From the NCBI GenBank assembly GCA_024421095.1, contig JAHQYM010000013.1:1-39798 (forward strand): DNA of 39,798 bases, read 5' to 3'. Origin of the DNA: Acidimicrobiia bacterium. Its GTDB lineage: Bacteria; Actinomycetota; Acidimicrobiia; Acidimicrobiales; Aldehydirespiratoraceae. The notes below the pieces were generated by a model. The model was not told where the DNA came from. It saw only the letters and a program-made list of their open reading frames with translations, and searched no databases. The position numbers and the translations under genes are program-made. Positions 28,912 to 38,693 of the stretch are shown piece after piece (the first letter of the stretch is position 1; every line of letters begins with the position of its first letter).

Positions 28912-31874
28912 CCGAAGACCCCAGCAGAGCTGCACAAAACCCTAGGCCTGAAGCACCATTGCCCAACCCTGCAAGACTCGGGCTCGCAGAAATGGCTCAG
29001 AATTTCGGGCAACCGCTCGCCGTTGCTGGGAACCTTCCACTGTTTCTTGACAATGCCGAAAATGTTTATTTTGTGGAGCGAGGTGCGCTTGACGTGTTCC
29101 TCGTAGAACAGGTGGAAGGCGAGTTTGTTTCGACCTCCAAACACTTGTTACGCGCTGAACAAGGCCGCCTGGTTTTCGGGTTCGGTGAAGGCGATTCGCC
29201 GGTTGTCGTGGTGGCGAAAGGTCTACCCGACTCGAGTGTGCGCCAACTCACCATTAGCGAACTCGAACACCATACCAATAGCACCGAGTTGGCAGCCCAA
29301 GTAGACAAGTGGATTAGTGAGATAGCACGCTCGGTTGCGGCTCAAATCGAACCCCGCCCCCAACCCGACATGCTCATCGACGCGGCGCATTTGAACACGA
29401 TTCTCCAAGTGGAGCGAACGCAAGTCGTTTCCATGCGTGCGGCTGGGCTCGTTTGGATGACCTCAACAAAAGGCGCTCTAACCTATCTACATACCGAGGA
29501 CGTATCACGGGGCCGTAGCGGTCTGATCCCGCTTACCGCCGACACCTGGCTCAGCATCGAACCCAACGCGGTACTCCAGCCGCTAGCTTCGCTAGACCTC
29601 TTTGCACGCGGCGACCTATTTGTAGCCCTAACCGATTTTCATACGCACATTCTCAACGCTGAACACCTCAACCGTGTCCTTCAGATTGCAGACGAAGTCA
29701 ACGAACAAGTCAGCAGTTCAAAGCACCGCCAACGCGATCATGAAAGCGCCCGAGCGGATTTGCACGCACTGCTCTGGCGCGCTCGGCCAGGCGCAGAAAC
29801 CAACGGTTCGGAGTTGCTCGCCGTGCTCAAGATGATAGGCGAGCGAGAAGGCATCAGCTTTCACGCACCTCCTCGGCGCAACTGGGTTGGCGACCAACCC
29901 AACCTCAAAGAAATTCTTGAGGCATCCGCGGTGCGCGCCCGCAAGGTGCAGCTGTCGCCGGAGGACCGTTGGTGGCTTGGCGATAGCGGCACAATGCTCG
30001 CCTTCCGCAAAGACGACGGACGACCGTTGGGATTGTTCTCGGGGTCCACTGGGCACTACTACACCGTGGATGCGAATAGCGACAAAAAACTTCGGTTAAA
30101 CGCTTCACGGGCGCGCCAACTAGCTGGCGATGCCTGGCTTTTCTACCCAACGCTGCCGAACAACAAGGCGATTGACGGCAAAGACCTGTGGAGGTTGGTG
30201 CGCCGAAGTGTCACCCAAGACGCAAGCCGCATCATCGTGTCTGGTTTAATTGCTGGTCTCTTGACCCAAGCACCGGCGATCGCTGTCGGTGTGTTGGTTG
30301 CTTCGGTATTGCCATTCGCCGCAAACAGCATGCTGGCGCAAGTCATCTTTGGTCTTGGTGCGTTCGCGATTGTTGGAGTGATGCTGAGGATGGTTCAAGG
30401 CACGGCACTGATGCGAACCGAAGGGCATGTTGCTTCGCGCCTCAGTGCCGCTTTGTGGGATCGTCTCTTAGTCTTGCCGTCCAACTTTTTTCGCTACTTT
30501 ACTGCCGGCGAATTATCTGTGCGTATGACAACATTTCAAAACCTGCGAGATCAACTCTCCGGGGTGGTGGCCAACGCCTCTCTAAGCCTAATATTTTTGT
30601 TGCCAACGTTGGCGATCCTGTTCATTTACGACCCTGGTTTGGGGTTTGTCAGTGTTGCGATTGCGCTGTTCGCATTGGTCGTTTCCACCACCCTCGGTAT
30701 TCGCCAGATAAGGCCACTGCGTCTTCGTTTCGAAGCGAGCCGAGCGCTAGCCGGAAACTTAGTGCAGTTCATTAGCGGCATGAGCAAGTTGCGCGTGGCT
30801 GGAGCGGAAGCTTCCGCTTTTGCTTCATGGGCACGCATTTACCGTGATCAACATTTAGCCAACATTGCGATATCAAGGCGTAATGAGCACTTGGCCGCAT
30901 TCAACGCAGCATTGCCGGCACTGTTGAGCGCAGCGCTTTTCGCTGTTGCTCTCGCCCGTGACCCGGCAAGCCTTACGGTAAGCGACTTCCTAGTTGCGTA
31001 TGCGGTTTCTATGACCTTCTTTGCGTCGGTAAGTGGACTTACCCGCAGTGTCGGAGCTATCGCCGCGGTACTCGTTGGCTATGAACAGGTGAAACCTATC
31101 CTGACCGCTCTACCCGAGGGTTGCCAAAAAGTCGGCGAAAGCATGACTTTGGCTGGCGAGGTGCGTCTTGATCACATCAGCTTTCGCTACTTTGAAGACG
31201 GCCCCCTGATAGTTGACGATGTGTCTATCCATGCCCGACCCGGTGAGTTCGTAGCCGTTGTTGGCGAGTCGGGAAGCGGCAAGAGCACCCTTTTGAGGCT
31301 CGCTTTGGGCCTTGAAACACCCACCAAGGGCGGTGTTTACTATGACGGGCATGATCTAGCCAATCTTGACAACCGTTCAGTGCGCCGACAACTTGGGGTT
31401 GTTACCCAAGACGGCGCGCTGCAACCCGGCAGCATTTTAGACAATATCTTAGGAATGGGCGAGGAACTCACGCTCGACGATGCTTGGCGAGCCGCTCGGC
31501 TTGCCGATGTTGAACGTGACATCTCCGAAATGCCGATGGAAATGTTCACCGTCATTGGCGAAAGTTCTTCGTCCTTTTCGGGTGGGCAGATCCAACGGAT
31601 TCGTATCGCCGCGGCGCTTGTCAACAAGCCAAGGATCGTGTTGCTTGATGAAGCCACTAGCTGGTTGGACGCGCGCAGTCAAGCCGAGGTCATGGACAGC
31701 ATCAAAAGCCTCGCCTCCACTCGCATTGTTGTCGCCCACCGCCTCTCCACGATCCGTTCCGCCGACCGGATTTATGTTTTGGATGCCGGCCGGGTTGTGC
31801 AGCAGGGCACTTTTTCAGAACTCTATGCCGTGGACGGCACATTTCGTAGATTGGTCTCACGCCAAATCAGTTAG
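28908..31874 (+). CDS. NHLM-type second ABC exporter with long N-terminal region
   Basis: 988 residues. Residues 1-430 are a large N-terminal region without peptidase motifs; the part around GNLPLFLDNAENVYFVERG and ALDVFLVEQVEGEF looks like a cupin or cyclic-nucleotide-binding-like sensor fold, as known for this subunit of NHLM cassettes. Six membrane helices follow (about 445-715). The ATPase has Walker A GESGSGKST (about 785), Q-loop VVTQDG, signature SFSGGQIQRIRIA (about 890), Walker B RIVLLDEATSWLD and switch VVAHRLS. It likely pairs with the C39 protein as a heterodimer. An open frame extends upstream into the previous gene, but the ATG at 28908 in the ATGA overlap is the natural start. 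Its 3' end overlaps the convergent S9 peptidase by 18 bp. Confidence 0.9.
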   Translation: MTEDPSRAAQNPRPEAPLPNPARLGLAEMAQNFGQPLAVAGNLPLFLDNAENVYFVERGALDVFLVEQVEGEFVSTSKHLLRAEQGRLVFGFGEGDSPVVVVAKGLPDSSVRQLTISELEHHTNSTELAAQVDKWISEIARSVAAQIEPRPQPDMLIDAAHLNTILQVERTQVVSMRAAGLVWMTSTKGALTYLHTEDVSRGRSGLIPLTADTWLSIEPNAVLQPLASLDLFARGDLFVALTDFHTHILNAEHLNRVLQIADEVNEQVSSSKHRQRDHESARADLHALLWRARPGAETNGSELLAVLKMIGEREGISFHAPPRRNWVGDQPNLKEILEASAVRARKVQLSPEDRWWLGDSGTMLAFRKDDGRPLGLFSGSTGHYYTVDANSDKKLRLNASRARQLAGDAWLFYPTLPNNKAIDGKDLWRLVRRSVTQDASRIIVSGLIAGLLTQAPAIAVGVLVASVLPFAANSMLAQVIFGLGAFAIVGVMLRMVQGTALMRTEGHVASRLSAALWDRLLVLPSNFFRYFTAGELSVRMTTFQNLRDQLSGVVANASLSLIFLLPTLAILFIYDPGLGFVSVAIALFALVVSTTLGIRQIRPLRLRFEASRALAGNLVQFISGMSKLRVAGAEASAFASWARIYRDQHLANIAISRRNEHLAAFNAALPALLSAALFAVALARDPASLTVSDFLVAYAVSMTFFASVSGLTRSVGAIAAVLVGYEQVKPILTALPEGCQKVGESMTLAGEVRLDHISFRYFEDGPLIVDDVSIHARPGEFVAVVGESGSGKSTLLRLALGLETPTKGGVYYDGHDLANLDNRSVRRQLGVVTQDGALQPGSILDNILGMGEELTLDDAWRAARLADVERDISEMPMEMFTVIGESSSSFSGGQIQRIRIAAALVNKPRIVLLDEATSWLDARSQAEVMDSIKSLASTRIVVAHRLSTIRSADRIYVLDAGRVVQQGTFSELYAVDGTFRRLVSRQIS

Positions 31875-34115
31875 GTTGAAATTGTGCATAGTGACACTTG
31901 CCGGCCACTTCGGCGTTGCGCGAGTTAGCGCCTCGTGCAAGAACTGCGATTGCAGCACCAGCAGGTTTTCTGCCACTTTTTCTTGGGGGGTCATATGCGA
32001 CACACCAGGCAAAGGAAGCACCTGATGCGGGTAACCCGCTTCAAGCAAAGCCTGCGACAAACGCAAAGTATGCGCTGCGACCACATTGTCGTCCGCAAGA
32101 CCATGAATCAACAACAGCGAAGGCACCTTATCTACATCAACATCAACAGGGCACTTAGCACCAACAGGGCACTTAGCACCAAAAAGCACATTGCTGCGCT
32201 GATAGTTTTGAGGATTTTGTTCGGGATGACCGAGATACCGCTCGGTGTAGTGAGTGTCATACAAACGCCAATCCGTGACCGGCGCACCAGCGATCGCCGC
32301 AGAAAACACATCAGGACGGCGTAACACTGCCAACGCCGCCAAATATCCCCCAAAAGACCATCCGCGGATTGCAACGCGGTCAAGATCAAGACGGGAATCA
32401 ATCTCTGCCAACGCATAGAGCGCATCGATTTGATCCTCAAGCACCGGCGCGGCCAAGTCACCCCAAACCTCACGCTCAAATTTCGGGCCCCGACCGGGCG
32501 TGCCCCGACCATCGGTAACGACCACCGCAAAACCCTGATCAGCGAACCACTGCGCCACGTAAAACATCGACCGCGAGCGCAGTACTCGCTGTGCATGGGG
32601 CCCGGCATAGGGGTCAAGCAGCACCGGCAACTTAGCCTCTGAAGCCCCTATAGCTTCTGTGCTGCTTGACGCCGTGGTGTTGGGCAACAACAACGCCGTA
32701 GCTAGATCTCGCTTACCCACACGATGCATCGAGATCTTCAAGGAAATCTCTGGTGCCGCGTTGTGGCTGGAAATTCGCCCCTGCACACGCCCCGACCGCC
32801 ACACCTCAACTTGGGCACCGTCAAAGGCCAAACTACGCTTGGCACGCACCTCCGTTGCGCCACCCCAAAGCGCACTAGCAACGCCCTCGCCAGCGACTGT
32901 GTATGCACCGTTCTCCCACCAACTCAGTTCACCATTCCAGTTGAGCGTGGCTACGTTCACCGAAGTTGGTTCTGTGCGAGCGGCAATCACGATGCCCGCA
33001 TCGTGTACCTTGAGCACGCTGCACACCTGCACAGCATCACCAGTCAACGCTTTACCGTCCACACATAACCGTCTCGCTAAACCACGATCCTCAACAGTCA
33101 CCAATCGGCCATCATGGAGGGTCGGCACACCCGCAACTAGCTCAACCCAATACTCATCGCCAATCTCATAACGCAGCTGACAATCGCCCGATACTGGATC
33201 GACATCAAGCACCCCGAGCCACCGTTGGTCACGGCTTTGTACGGTCAACAAAATCCCTTCCTGACACCATTGCGCGCCAGCCAAATATTCCCATTGCGCT
33301 GCATTGTCGGGTGGCTGCGCCGACCGCCAATCCACCTCAACTAAGCGGTCATCAAGGCTAATAATGGCTAAGTTCACCAGCGCGTTGGCACGACCAGCGC
33401 GAGGATAACGCAACTCTCGCGGTGCATCCCAAGGATTGTTCGGTGACATCATCCACCACTTATCAACCGACGACACATCCACCTTCGCCACCAGCAGAGC
33501 TGAACTATCCGCTGCCCACCAAAACCCTCGACTGCGGCCCATTTCCTCAGCCGCAATGAACTCAGCAGATCCCCAAGAAATCGTTGCTGTATCTTCACCG
33601 ATTAGCGACGTGTCTTTGTCATCAACCAACACCCGTAACTCACGCCCCGCCAAATACGCCAACTTCAAACCGTCAGGCGACAAACGCGGATCAAAGGCGC
33701 CCTGTGCAGCATCTAGCACACGGAGCTCGCCGCTGTGCAAGTCCACCCGAACCAGCCGTGATCCGGCAACAAAAACCGCAACATTAAGATCGGCATCCGC
33801 GTCGTAGGCAACTATGCCGCCACCAAGTTCACGTGCGCGCTCACGCCGCGACTGTTCCGCCGCGCTCAAATCGGTCAGATCGGTGTTGAGTTGAGTTGCG
33901 AGCGCCGCAGCATCCACAACCAAACGTTCAGTGCCAGTTCCCACATCAAAACACCACAAAGAATTGACCGCATCGGTCGGACCGCTTGAACGCAGAAAAA
34001 CTACCCGCTCACCATCGGCTGAAACCCGCAAGTCTCGCGGAGAACCAAGAGTAAATCCGCGAGTAAGTCCATACTGGCGAGGAAAAGATTGATCACTCAA
34101 CTGAGCGTGGCGCAT
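31857..34115 (-). CDS. S9B dipeptidyl-peptidase-IV-like serine peptidase
   Basis: 752 residues. The first 480 form a beta-propeller-like domain. EFIAAEEMGRSRGFWWAAD (Glu190-Glu191) matches the double-Glu helix that in DPP-IV binds the substrate's free N-terminus. The C-terminal alpha/beta hydrolase has Ser587 in GWSFGG, Asp675 in HGLADDNV and His707 in GVSHMT. There is no signal peptide, so it is probably cytoplasmic and releases N-terminal dipeptides, often X-Pro. Near residue 646 the six residues GAKCPV occur twice in tandem, from an 18-bp duplication just before the catalytic Asp region. It converges on the peptide exporter; a role in trimming its cargo is not supported by sequence. Confidence 0.92.
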   Translation of the reverse strand: MRHAQLSDQSFPRQYGLTRGFTLGSPRDLRVSADGERVVFLRSSGPTDAVNSLWCFDVGTGTERLVVDAAALATQLNTDLTDLSAAEQSRRERARELGGGIVAYDADADLNVAVFVAGSRLVRVDLHSGELRVLDAAQGAFDPRLSPDGLKLAYLAGRELRVLVDDKDTSLIGEDTATISWGSAEFIAAEEMGRSRGFWWAADSSALLVAKVDVSSVDKWWMMSPNNPWDAPRELRYPRAGRANALVNLAIISLDDRLVEVDWRSAQPPDNAAQWEYLAGAQWCQEGILLTVQSRDQRWLGVLDVDPVSGDCQLRYEIGDEYWVELVAGVPTLHDGRLVTVEDRGLARRLCVDGKALTGDAVQVCSVLKVHDAGIVIAARTEPTSVNVATLNWNGELSWWENGAYTVAGEGVASALWGGATEVRAKRSLAFDGAQVEVWRSGRVQGRISSHNAAPEISLKISMHRVGKRDLATALLLPNTTASSSTEAIGASEAKLPVLLDPYAGPHAQRVLRSRSMFYVAQWFADQGFAVVVTDGRGTPGRGPKFEREVWGDLAAPVLEDQIDALYALAEIDSRLDLDRVAIRGWSFGGYLAALAVLRRPDVFSAAIAGAPVTDWRLYDTHYTERYLGHPEQNPQNYQRSNVLFGAKCPVGAKCPVDVDVDKVPSLLLIHGLADDNVVAAHTLRLSQALLEAGYPHQVLPLPGVSHMTPQEKVAENLLVLQSQFLHEALTRATPKWPASVTMHNFNLTDLA
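32144..32179. repeat. 18-bp perfect tandem duplication inside the S9 peptidase gene
   Basis: CAACAGGGCACTTAGCAC occurs at 32144-32161 and again, with no change, at 32162-32179. It encodes GAKCPV twice on the minus strand. The lack of any difference between copies points to a recent event or to selection for both. Confidence 0.9.
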
Positions 34116-34172
34116 CTAAGTATCATTAGCCGCTGCAACCACAAAAAGCACCCGCACAAATCAGGAGGGATG

Positions 34173-34545
34173 ATGCGAGAACACCGAGGAATTGTCAACT
34201 GGGGGATTTCTTCCACGGGAAGCATTGCATCTCAGTTCGCTAAAGCGTTTCGCAACCTCAACGGTGGACGGCACAAAAGGCTTCGTTGAATTCCCCGCAC
34301 CGGTACACGCCACCCACACCGTGATCATGCAAAACGCGAGTGGACGCCAGGAGATCAACAAAGCACCGGCATCGTTGCGCTATCAAGTGGAGGAAGTCCA
34401 CCGTTGTTTGGCTGGCCGCGAACAGCAAAGCCGGCACATGCCTTGGGCAACAAGTCGGGCCCTGATTGCCCTATGCGATAAAGCACGAGCGCAACTCGGA
34501 GTTCGTTACCCAACCGAATCAGCATCCTCGGCGCAAACCACCTGA
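34173..34545 (+). pseudogene. Gfo/Idh/MocA oxidoreductase, internally deleted and frameshifted
   Basis: The first part, from the ATG at 34173, reads VNWGISSTGSIASQFAKAF, the N-terminal Rossmann start of this NAD(P)-dependent dehydrogenase family, and hits a stop at 34287-34289. From about 34260, in another frame, the C-terminal end appears: VDGTKGFVEFPAPVHATHTV, YQVEEVHRCLAGRE and MPWATSRALIALCDKARAQL, then GVRYPTES, with a stop at 34545. About 170-230 residues between the two parts are missing, including the dehydrogenase's catalytic Lys region. The junction lies near 34255-34265 and shifts the frame. A strong AGGAGG at 34163-34168 still precedes the start, so decay looks recent. The tail overlaps the end of the EccC/EssC-like gene by 40 bp. 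Confidence 0.85.
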
Positions 34546-37500
34546 ACAACCTCAAACTCCGAATCCGCCACAAGCACTCCCCTACCAGCAACATTGCGAA
34601 GCGCTAGGCGCGCTGGCAGCGAAACTCCTAAAAGATCGCCGTCAATAGGGTCGGGCCTCAACAAAATACCAACCTTTGATGCGCGTATGTCGACCGACCA
34701 ATGACCGTATGCAGAGCGCAACTGGTCGGGTTTCGCCGCCACAACAAGATGCACACCTGCCGGCGGTGACGCTACAAGTTGCGCTAACTGACCCGAGGGG
34801 TCAGCCACACTAAGACAATCGTCTACGAGCACCAAAAGCGGGCCAGCCGAAATCTCCTCCCCAAGCGCCTCAACGCCCACGAGCTTACACCCGGTGCGCG
34901 CTGCAAGCTCGCCAGCGCTTTGCGTCGCATCGCCAACGATCACACAACGACCACCACAAGCTGAAGCGATCGCAATCAAAGTGTTGCTGCGGCCCGAGCG
35001 CGCCGGACCCAAAATCAAGGCATGCTCTCCACGATGCAAACGCATACGACTAAGGCTCAGGTCTCGATCACTAACCGCCACAGCCAGATCAGTTTCGGTC
35101 GACCCGACTCTGCCCCAAGCACCCGCTTGAGATTGCGTGATCACCGCCGCGAGCACCCCAACCCGGTGAGGTTTCACAAGCGGTGGGGCAGAGTCCTGTC
35201 GGGAAATTACCGATTCCTCAAGACTGGGCGAATCTTTGACGACTTGGGCGATCACACCGTCGCCAACACGCAACACCCTTCCGTTAGGGAAAGTCTCCGT
35301 GGGCACTTTCACACCGAACCGCAAAGCATCAGAGGTTTCCGCCAAACGATGCAACAATACAGTTCCCGCGGTTGCCGCTAACGCCACTGGTAGATCTGCT
35401 GCTCGGCGAACTGAGACAGCCACAACAACCCCAACCGCCGGGCCATCCGCCCAGATGCGCTCCAACGCCTCATGTACAGCCTGTTCACGAATCGGGTCAT
35501 GGGCGCGGCCCAGGCCACCCAAGTCATCAATCACCAATAGCAGCGGTGGGGTTCGCTGCTCGTCAGCGCGACGGCGCGCAATCTCTTCATCTAACCAACG
35601 CAGCAAACGCACCCGGCGTTCCTTATCAGTAACCGTGGCAACGGTTCCGCAGTGCGCCAATCTGCCTAGTGAAGCGATCCCGCCACCGTCAAAATCTATC
35701 ACCTGTAAATGCGCGGCGCAATCTCTTGCATCAGCGGTTACCGCCAACGCAGCCGTGGCGAGGGTAGTGGTGGCGCCGGTACCGGGCGCACCAACCACCA
35801 CTAGGTGACCATCGGCTAAGGTCCATCCAGAAACCGTTTGCCTTTGCTTGTCGGGTTCGTCTACTAGCAACCACCCCGCAGACACCTCCCCGGAGGCTGG
35901 GGCCCGACACGCTCCAAACCAGTCACCCAACTGAGCACGGCAAATATTCTTGGGCAAGGCTGGAGGCCAAGGTGAACGAGGTGCCTGGCCATCAACACGA
36001 CGATGGGCGGCTCGGATCGTGGTCACTAAGCGCCACAAATCGGTGGGGCCTTCAAGGTTGCTTGCCGCGGTTTGCACACTGCGTACACTAACACTTGCTA
36101 AACTGCGCGAATGGCCAGTCGCCAGCGCCGACTGAAAGGGTGTGATCTCACCAGGCCCGAAGCGTGCTATAGCTCGGCCCGGCCGGTTGCGGGGAATCCC
36201 AGCAGCATCGCCCACATCAATAATGTCGACCGATTCCCGCGGATCAGAAACCCGCAACGCGATCCGACAACTCGCGTTGGCACGAATATCGTCGGTGACC
36301 ACACCCGTAGGACGTTGCGTGGCAAGCAGCATATGCACCCCGAGGCTGCGACCCCGCTGCGCGATACCTACCAGAGCATCCAGAAATTCCGGCAAATCAG
36401 CCGCCAAAGAGGCAAACTCATCAACCACCACCAACAGCCTCGGCAAAGGCTCACGCAAACTTTCCTCGGCACCGTCTTGCGCCGAGGAAAGCCGAAACGC
36501 AGCTAAATCCTCGGCACCCACCTCACGTAGCCGCAACTCGCGATAACGCAACTCTGCTTCTAAGCAACGCAACGCACGCGCCGCCAACTGTTCGTCAAGA
36601 TCAGTTACCAAACCAGCCACATGCGGCAGGTCGGCACAACAATCAAACGCCGCGCCTCCCTTATAGTCGACTAACACCATCGCCACATGATCGGGATCAT
36701 GTGAGGCAGCCACACCAGCAACGAACGACCGCAACAACTCCGACTTGCCAGCACCAGTCGTGCCACCAATCAACACGTGAGGCCCATCAGCAACTAAATC
36801 CAACATCACCGGACCTTGTGCATCAACACCGATCGGTGTGGCGATATCGGCACTGCCTTGGGTTCGCCGCCAACGCCTCAGAATCTCAGTTTCGTCATCT
36901 CCGCTTATTCCGAGCAAACTCAACAACCCGCAAGCCACTGGTACACCGGCACCAAGTAGCGGCAACTCAGGGTCATCAAGACGCGCCAACCGCCGCGCAG
37001 CTTGGCGCGCTAGCACTTCTTCAACCCCCCAACCCAAAGCAGTTCGCACCTCTCGATGATGGCGAGGATCTAGCAACTCTAAACGACCCAAGTAATCGAC
37101 CGTGACCACCAAATCACAGTCCGCCGGCAAACGATGCGCGTCTTCCACCAAAACAATTGCCGCACAGCGTTTACTACTGAGCAACCTCCGACCAACGGTG
37201 AGGCGACCCTGAAAGGGGTCGGCACCATCAATCACCGCAAGCACACTACGATCGCTGTTGATTGCCAACAATGCATCGGCGGTAGCAACATCGGCCGTGG
37301 ACACAACGGTTGCGCCACGCCTTGCGGTGCCATGATCCGCTGTGTGCGGTAGCCACCGACACCAATCCCAAATCATCGGGTCGTCAGCACCAACCGCTAC
37401 CGCCAGGTCTGCCGGGCCGTGATGCACCACCGCCTGCAACAGCAACGCCCGAGCAACCGACAACGCCGCGCTGCGGTCGCCTAGCAAACCAATCACTTGG

Positions 37501-38636
37501 CCAGCCGACAAATCCACTTCTAAGGGCACATCACTCATCGGTGGCAGTTGAGCCACCAGCACACTTGCTTGGCTCGCCGGGGACTGGCCTTGCGAAGTTA
37601 GCAGTGACGGCGCGAACGCTTCATCGCTCGCCCCGACAGCAACCCGAAACGCATCGGGATGCTCGCCACGACGCTCCCAACAATGCACCGAAGGCCCCTG
37701 GGCACGGCGAATTACCTCGGCCGGGTCTGGATGCAAACTTCGTCGGCGTGCCATCTCTGCGACTCGCCGAACCGGCAACTCGGCAGCCAAAGTGGCCAAC
37801 TCTGCTTCCATTTCAGCGACAGCAAGACGGTGGTCTCGGCGATTGCGACGCCGACGTTCCCACCACGTGCCAATCGTGACAACGGGCCCAAGCGCCGCAA
37901 AAACCGCAAACAACGGACTCAACACCAGCGCGATCACCAAACCAGCGATCACTGGTAAGACGATCCCGGCTACCGACAACGGCTCAGTCTTGGCCAACTC
38001 AGGCGCTTCTGGGGGCACGATCAACTCGGGCGGGGCCACGTCGGGCAGGCAGCGCGGCGGTCGGTTGAATGGTATTGTCCCACCTGCTGCGCCCAACGCA
38101 TTGACAACTGCGACGGGTCGATCATCGCAGGGTGCGCGCAGCATTATTCGGGTTGCGCCAGCACGCACAACTCCACCCTTTGGCAATACCACGGGTTCGC
38201 CCACGGGCACTTCATGCCCATCAACACTGGTGCCGTTGCGCGAGCCATGTTCAAGGATTTCGTTGACCGAGATGCTGCATTGTCGACGCGATACGGTCGG
38301 GTCTAACAGCGGTAAACCGGCTTGGCTATCGCGCCCCACCAATACTGCCTCGGTTAATGAAAAACAGTGCGCCCCACCAGCACGGATGCCGCCCACAATA
38401 ACGAGCATCCGTGCCGTGGGACTCGGTGCTGCTTGGGGAGCCACGGACTCAAGCACCGAACCTTCGCAAAGAGCAACGCCAGACAATCGACTTTCAAGGC
38501 TGATCGGTTGACCGTCAAGAACTAACGGCCCCGATATTCCTAGCGCAGTCTGCAAGTCTTCAACTAGCGCGTGCCGATCACCGAATTCAAGTTCGACGAT
38601 CCGCTCGCCAGCTTCAGAACGGTAAACGATACGCAC
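34506..38636 (-). CDS. EccC/EssC-type secretion ATPase with FHA domain (FtsK/SpoIIIE)
   Basis: 1376 residues. A ubiquitin-like N-terminus (1-65) is followed by an FHA phosphothreonine-binding domain (about 77-167: VGRDSQAG, VSRRQCSI, GSRNGTSVDG). Two membrane helices lie at 221-257, then three FtsK-type ATPase modules. Module 1 is intact: Walker A GGTTGAGKSE (624-633), VDYKGGAAFD, Walker B LLVVVDE (734-740). Modules 2 and 3 lack the Walker A lysine: GAPGTGATT (949) and GPARSGRSN (1210), as usual for these motors where the rear modules regulate. The FHA-first layout resembles Firmicutes EssC more than mycobacterial EccC. It would drive export of WXG100 proteins. GTG start with AAAGGG four bases upstream. 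It follows the WXG100 gene after 57 bp. Confidence 0.9.
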   Translation of the reverse strand: MRIVYRSEAGERIVELEFGDRHALVEDLQTALGISGPLVLDGQPISLESRLSGVALCEGSVLESVAPQAAPSPTARMLVIVGGIRAGGAHCFSLTEAVLVGRDSQAGLPLLDPTVSRRQCSISVNEILEHGSRNGTSVDGHEVPVGEPVVLPKGGVVRAGATRIMLRAPCDDRPVAVVNALGAAGGTIPFNRPPRCLPDVAPPELIVPPEAPELAKTEPLSVAGIVLPVIAGLVIALVLSPLFAVFAALGPVVTIGTWWERRRRNRRDHRLAVAEMEAELATLAAELPVRRVAEMARRRSLHPDPAEVIRRAQGPSVHCWERRGEHPDAFRVAVGASDEAFAPSLLTSQGQSPASQASVLVAQLPPMSDVPLEVDLSAGQVIGLLGDRSAALSVARALLLQAVVHHGPADLAVAVGADDPMIWDWCRWLPHTADHGTARRGATVVSTADVATADALLAINSDRSVLAVIDGADPFQGRLTVGRRLLSSKRCAAIVLVEDAHRLPADCDLVVTVDYLGRLELLDPRHHREVRTALGWGVEEVLARQAARRLARLDDPELPLLGAGVPVACGLLSLLGISGDDETEILRRWRRTQGSADIATPIGVDAQGPVMLDLVADGPHVLIGGTTGAGKSELLRSFVAGVAASHDPDHVAMVLVDYKGGAAFDCCADLPHVAGLVTDLDEQLAARALRCLEAELRYRELRLREVGAEDLAAFRLSSAQDGAEESLREPLPRLLVVVDEFASLAADLPEFLDALVGIAQRGRSLGVHMLLATQRPTGVVTDDIRANASCRIALRVSDPRESVDIIDVGDAAGIPRNRPGRAIARFGPGEITPFQSALATGHSRSLASVSVRSVQTAASNLEGPTDLWRLVTTIRAAHRRVDGQAPRSPWPPALPKNICRAQLGDWFGACRAPASGEVSAGWLLVDEPDKQRQTVSGWTLADGHLVVVGAPGTGATTTLATAALAVTADARDCAAHLQVIDFDGGGIASLGRLAHCGTVATVTDKERRVRLLRWLDEEIARRRADEQRTPPLLLVIDDLGGLGRAHDPIREQAVHEALERIWADGPAVGVVVAVSVRRAADLPVALAATAGTVLLHRLAETSDALRFGVKVPTETFPNGRVLRVGDGVIAQVVKDSPSLEESVISRQDSAPPLVKPHRVGVLAAVITQSQAGAWGRVGSTETDLAVAVSDRDLSLSRMRLHRGEHALILGPARSGRSNTLIAIASACGGRCVIVGDATQSAGELAARTGCKLVGVEALGEEISAGPLLVLVDDCLSVADPSGQLAQLVASPPAGVHLVVAAKPDQLRSAYGHWSVDIRASKVGILLRPDPIDGDLLGVSLPARLALRNVAGRGVLVADSEFEVVQVVCAEDADSVG

Positions 38637-38693
38637 AGTGCCCTTTGCTTAACGTTTCGTGTCCAATGCAGCTTTGCGGTAAGCCTGAAAGCG

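Noticed and set aside
31857-34115. S9 peptidase as a leader or cargo protease of the export operon
   Set aside because: It is convergent, not cotranscribed, a DPP-IV-like housekeeping type, and the C39 domain already provides leader cleavage.
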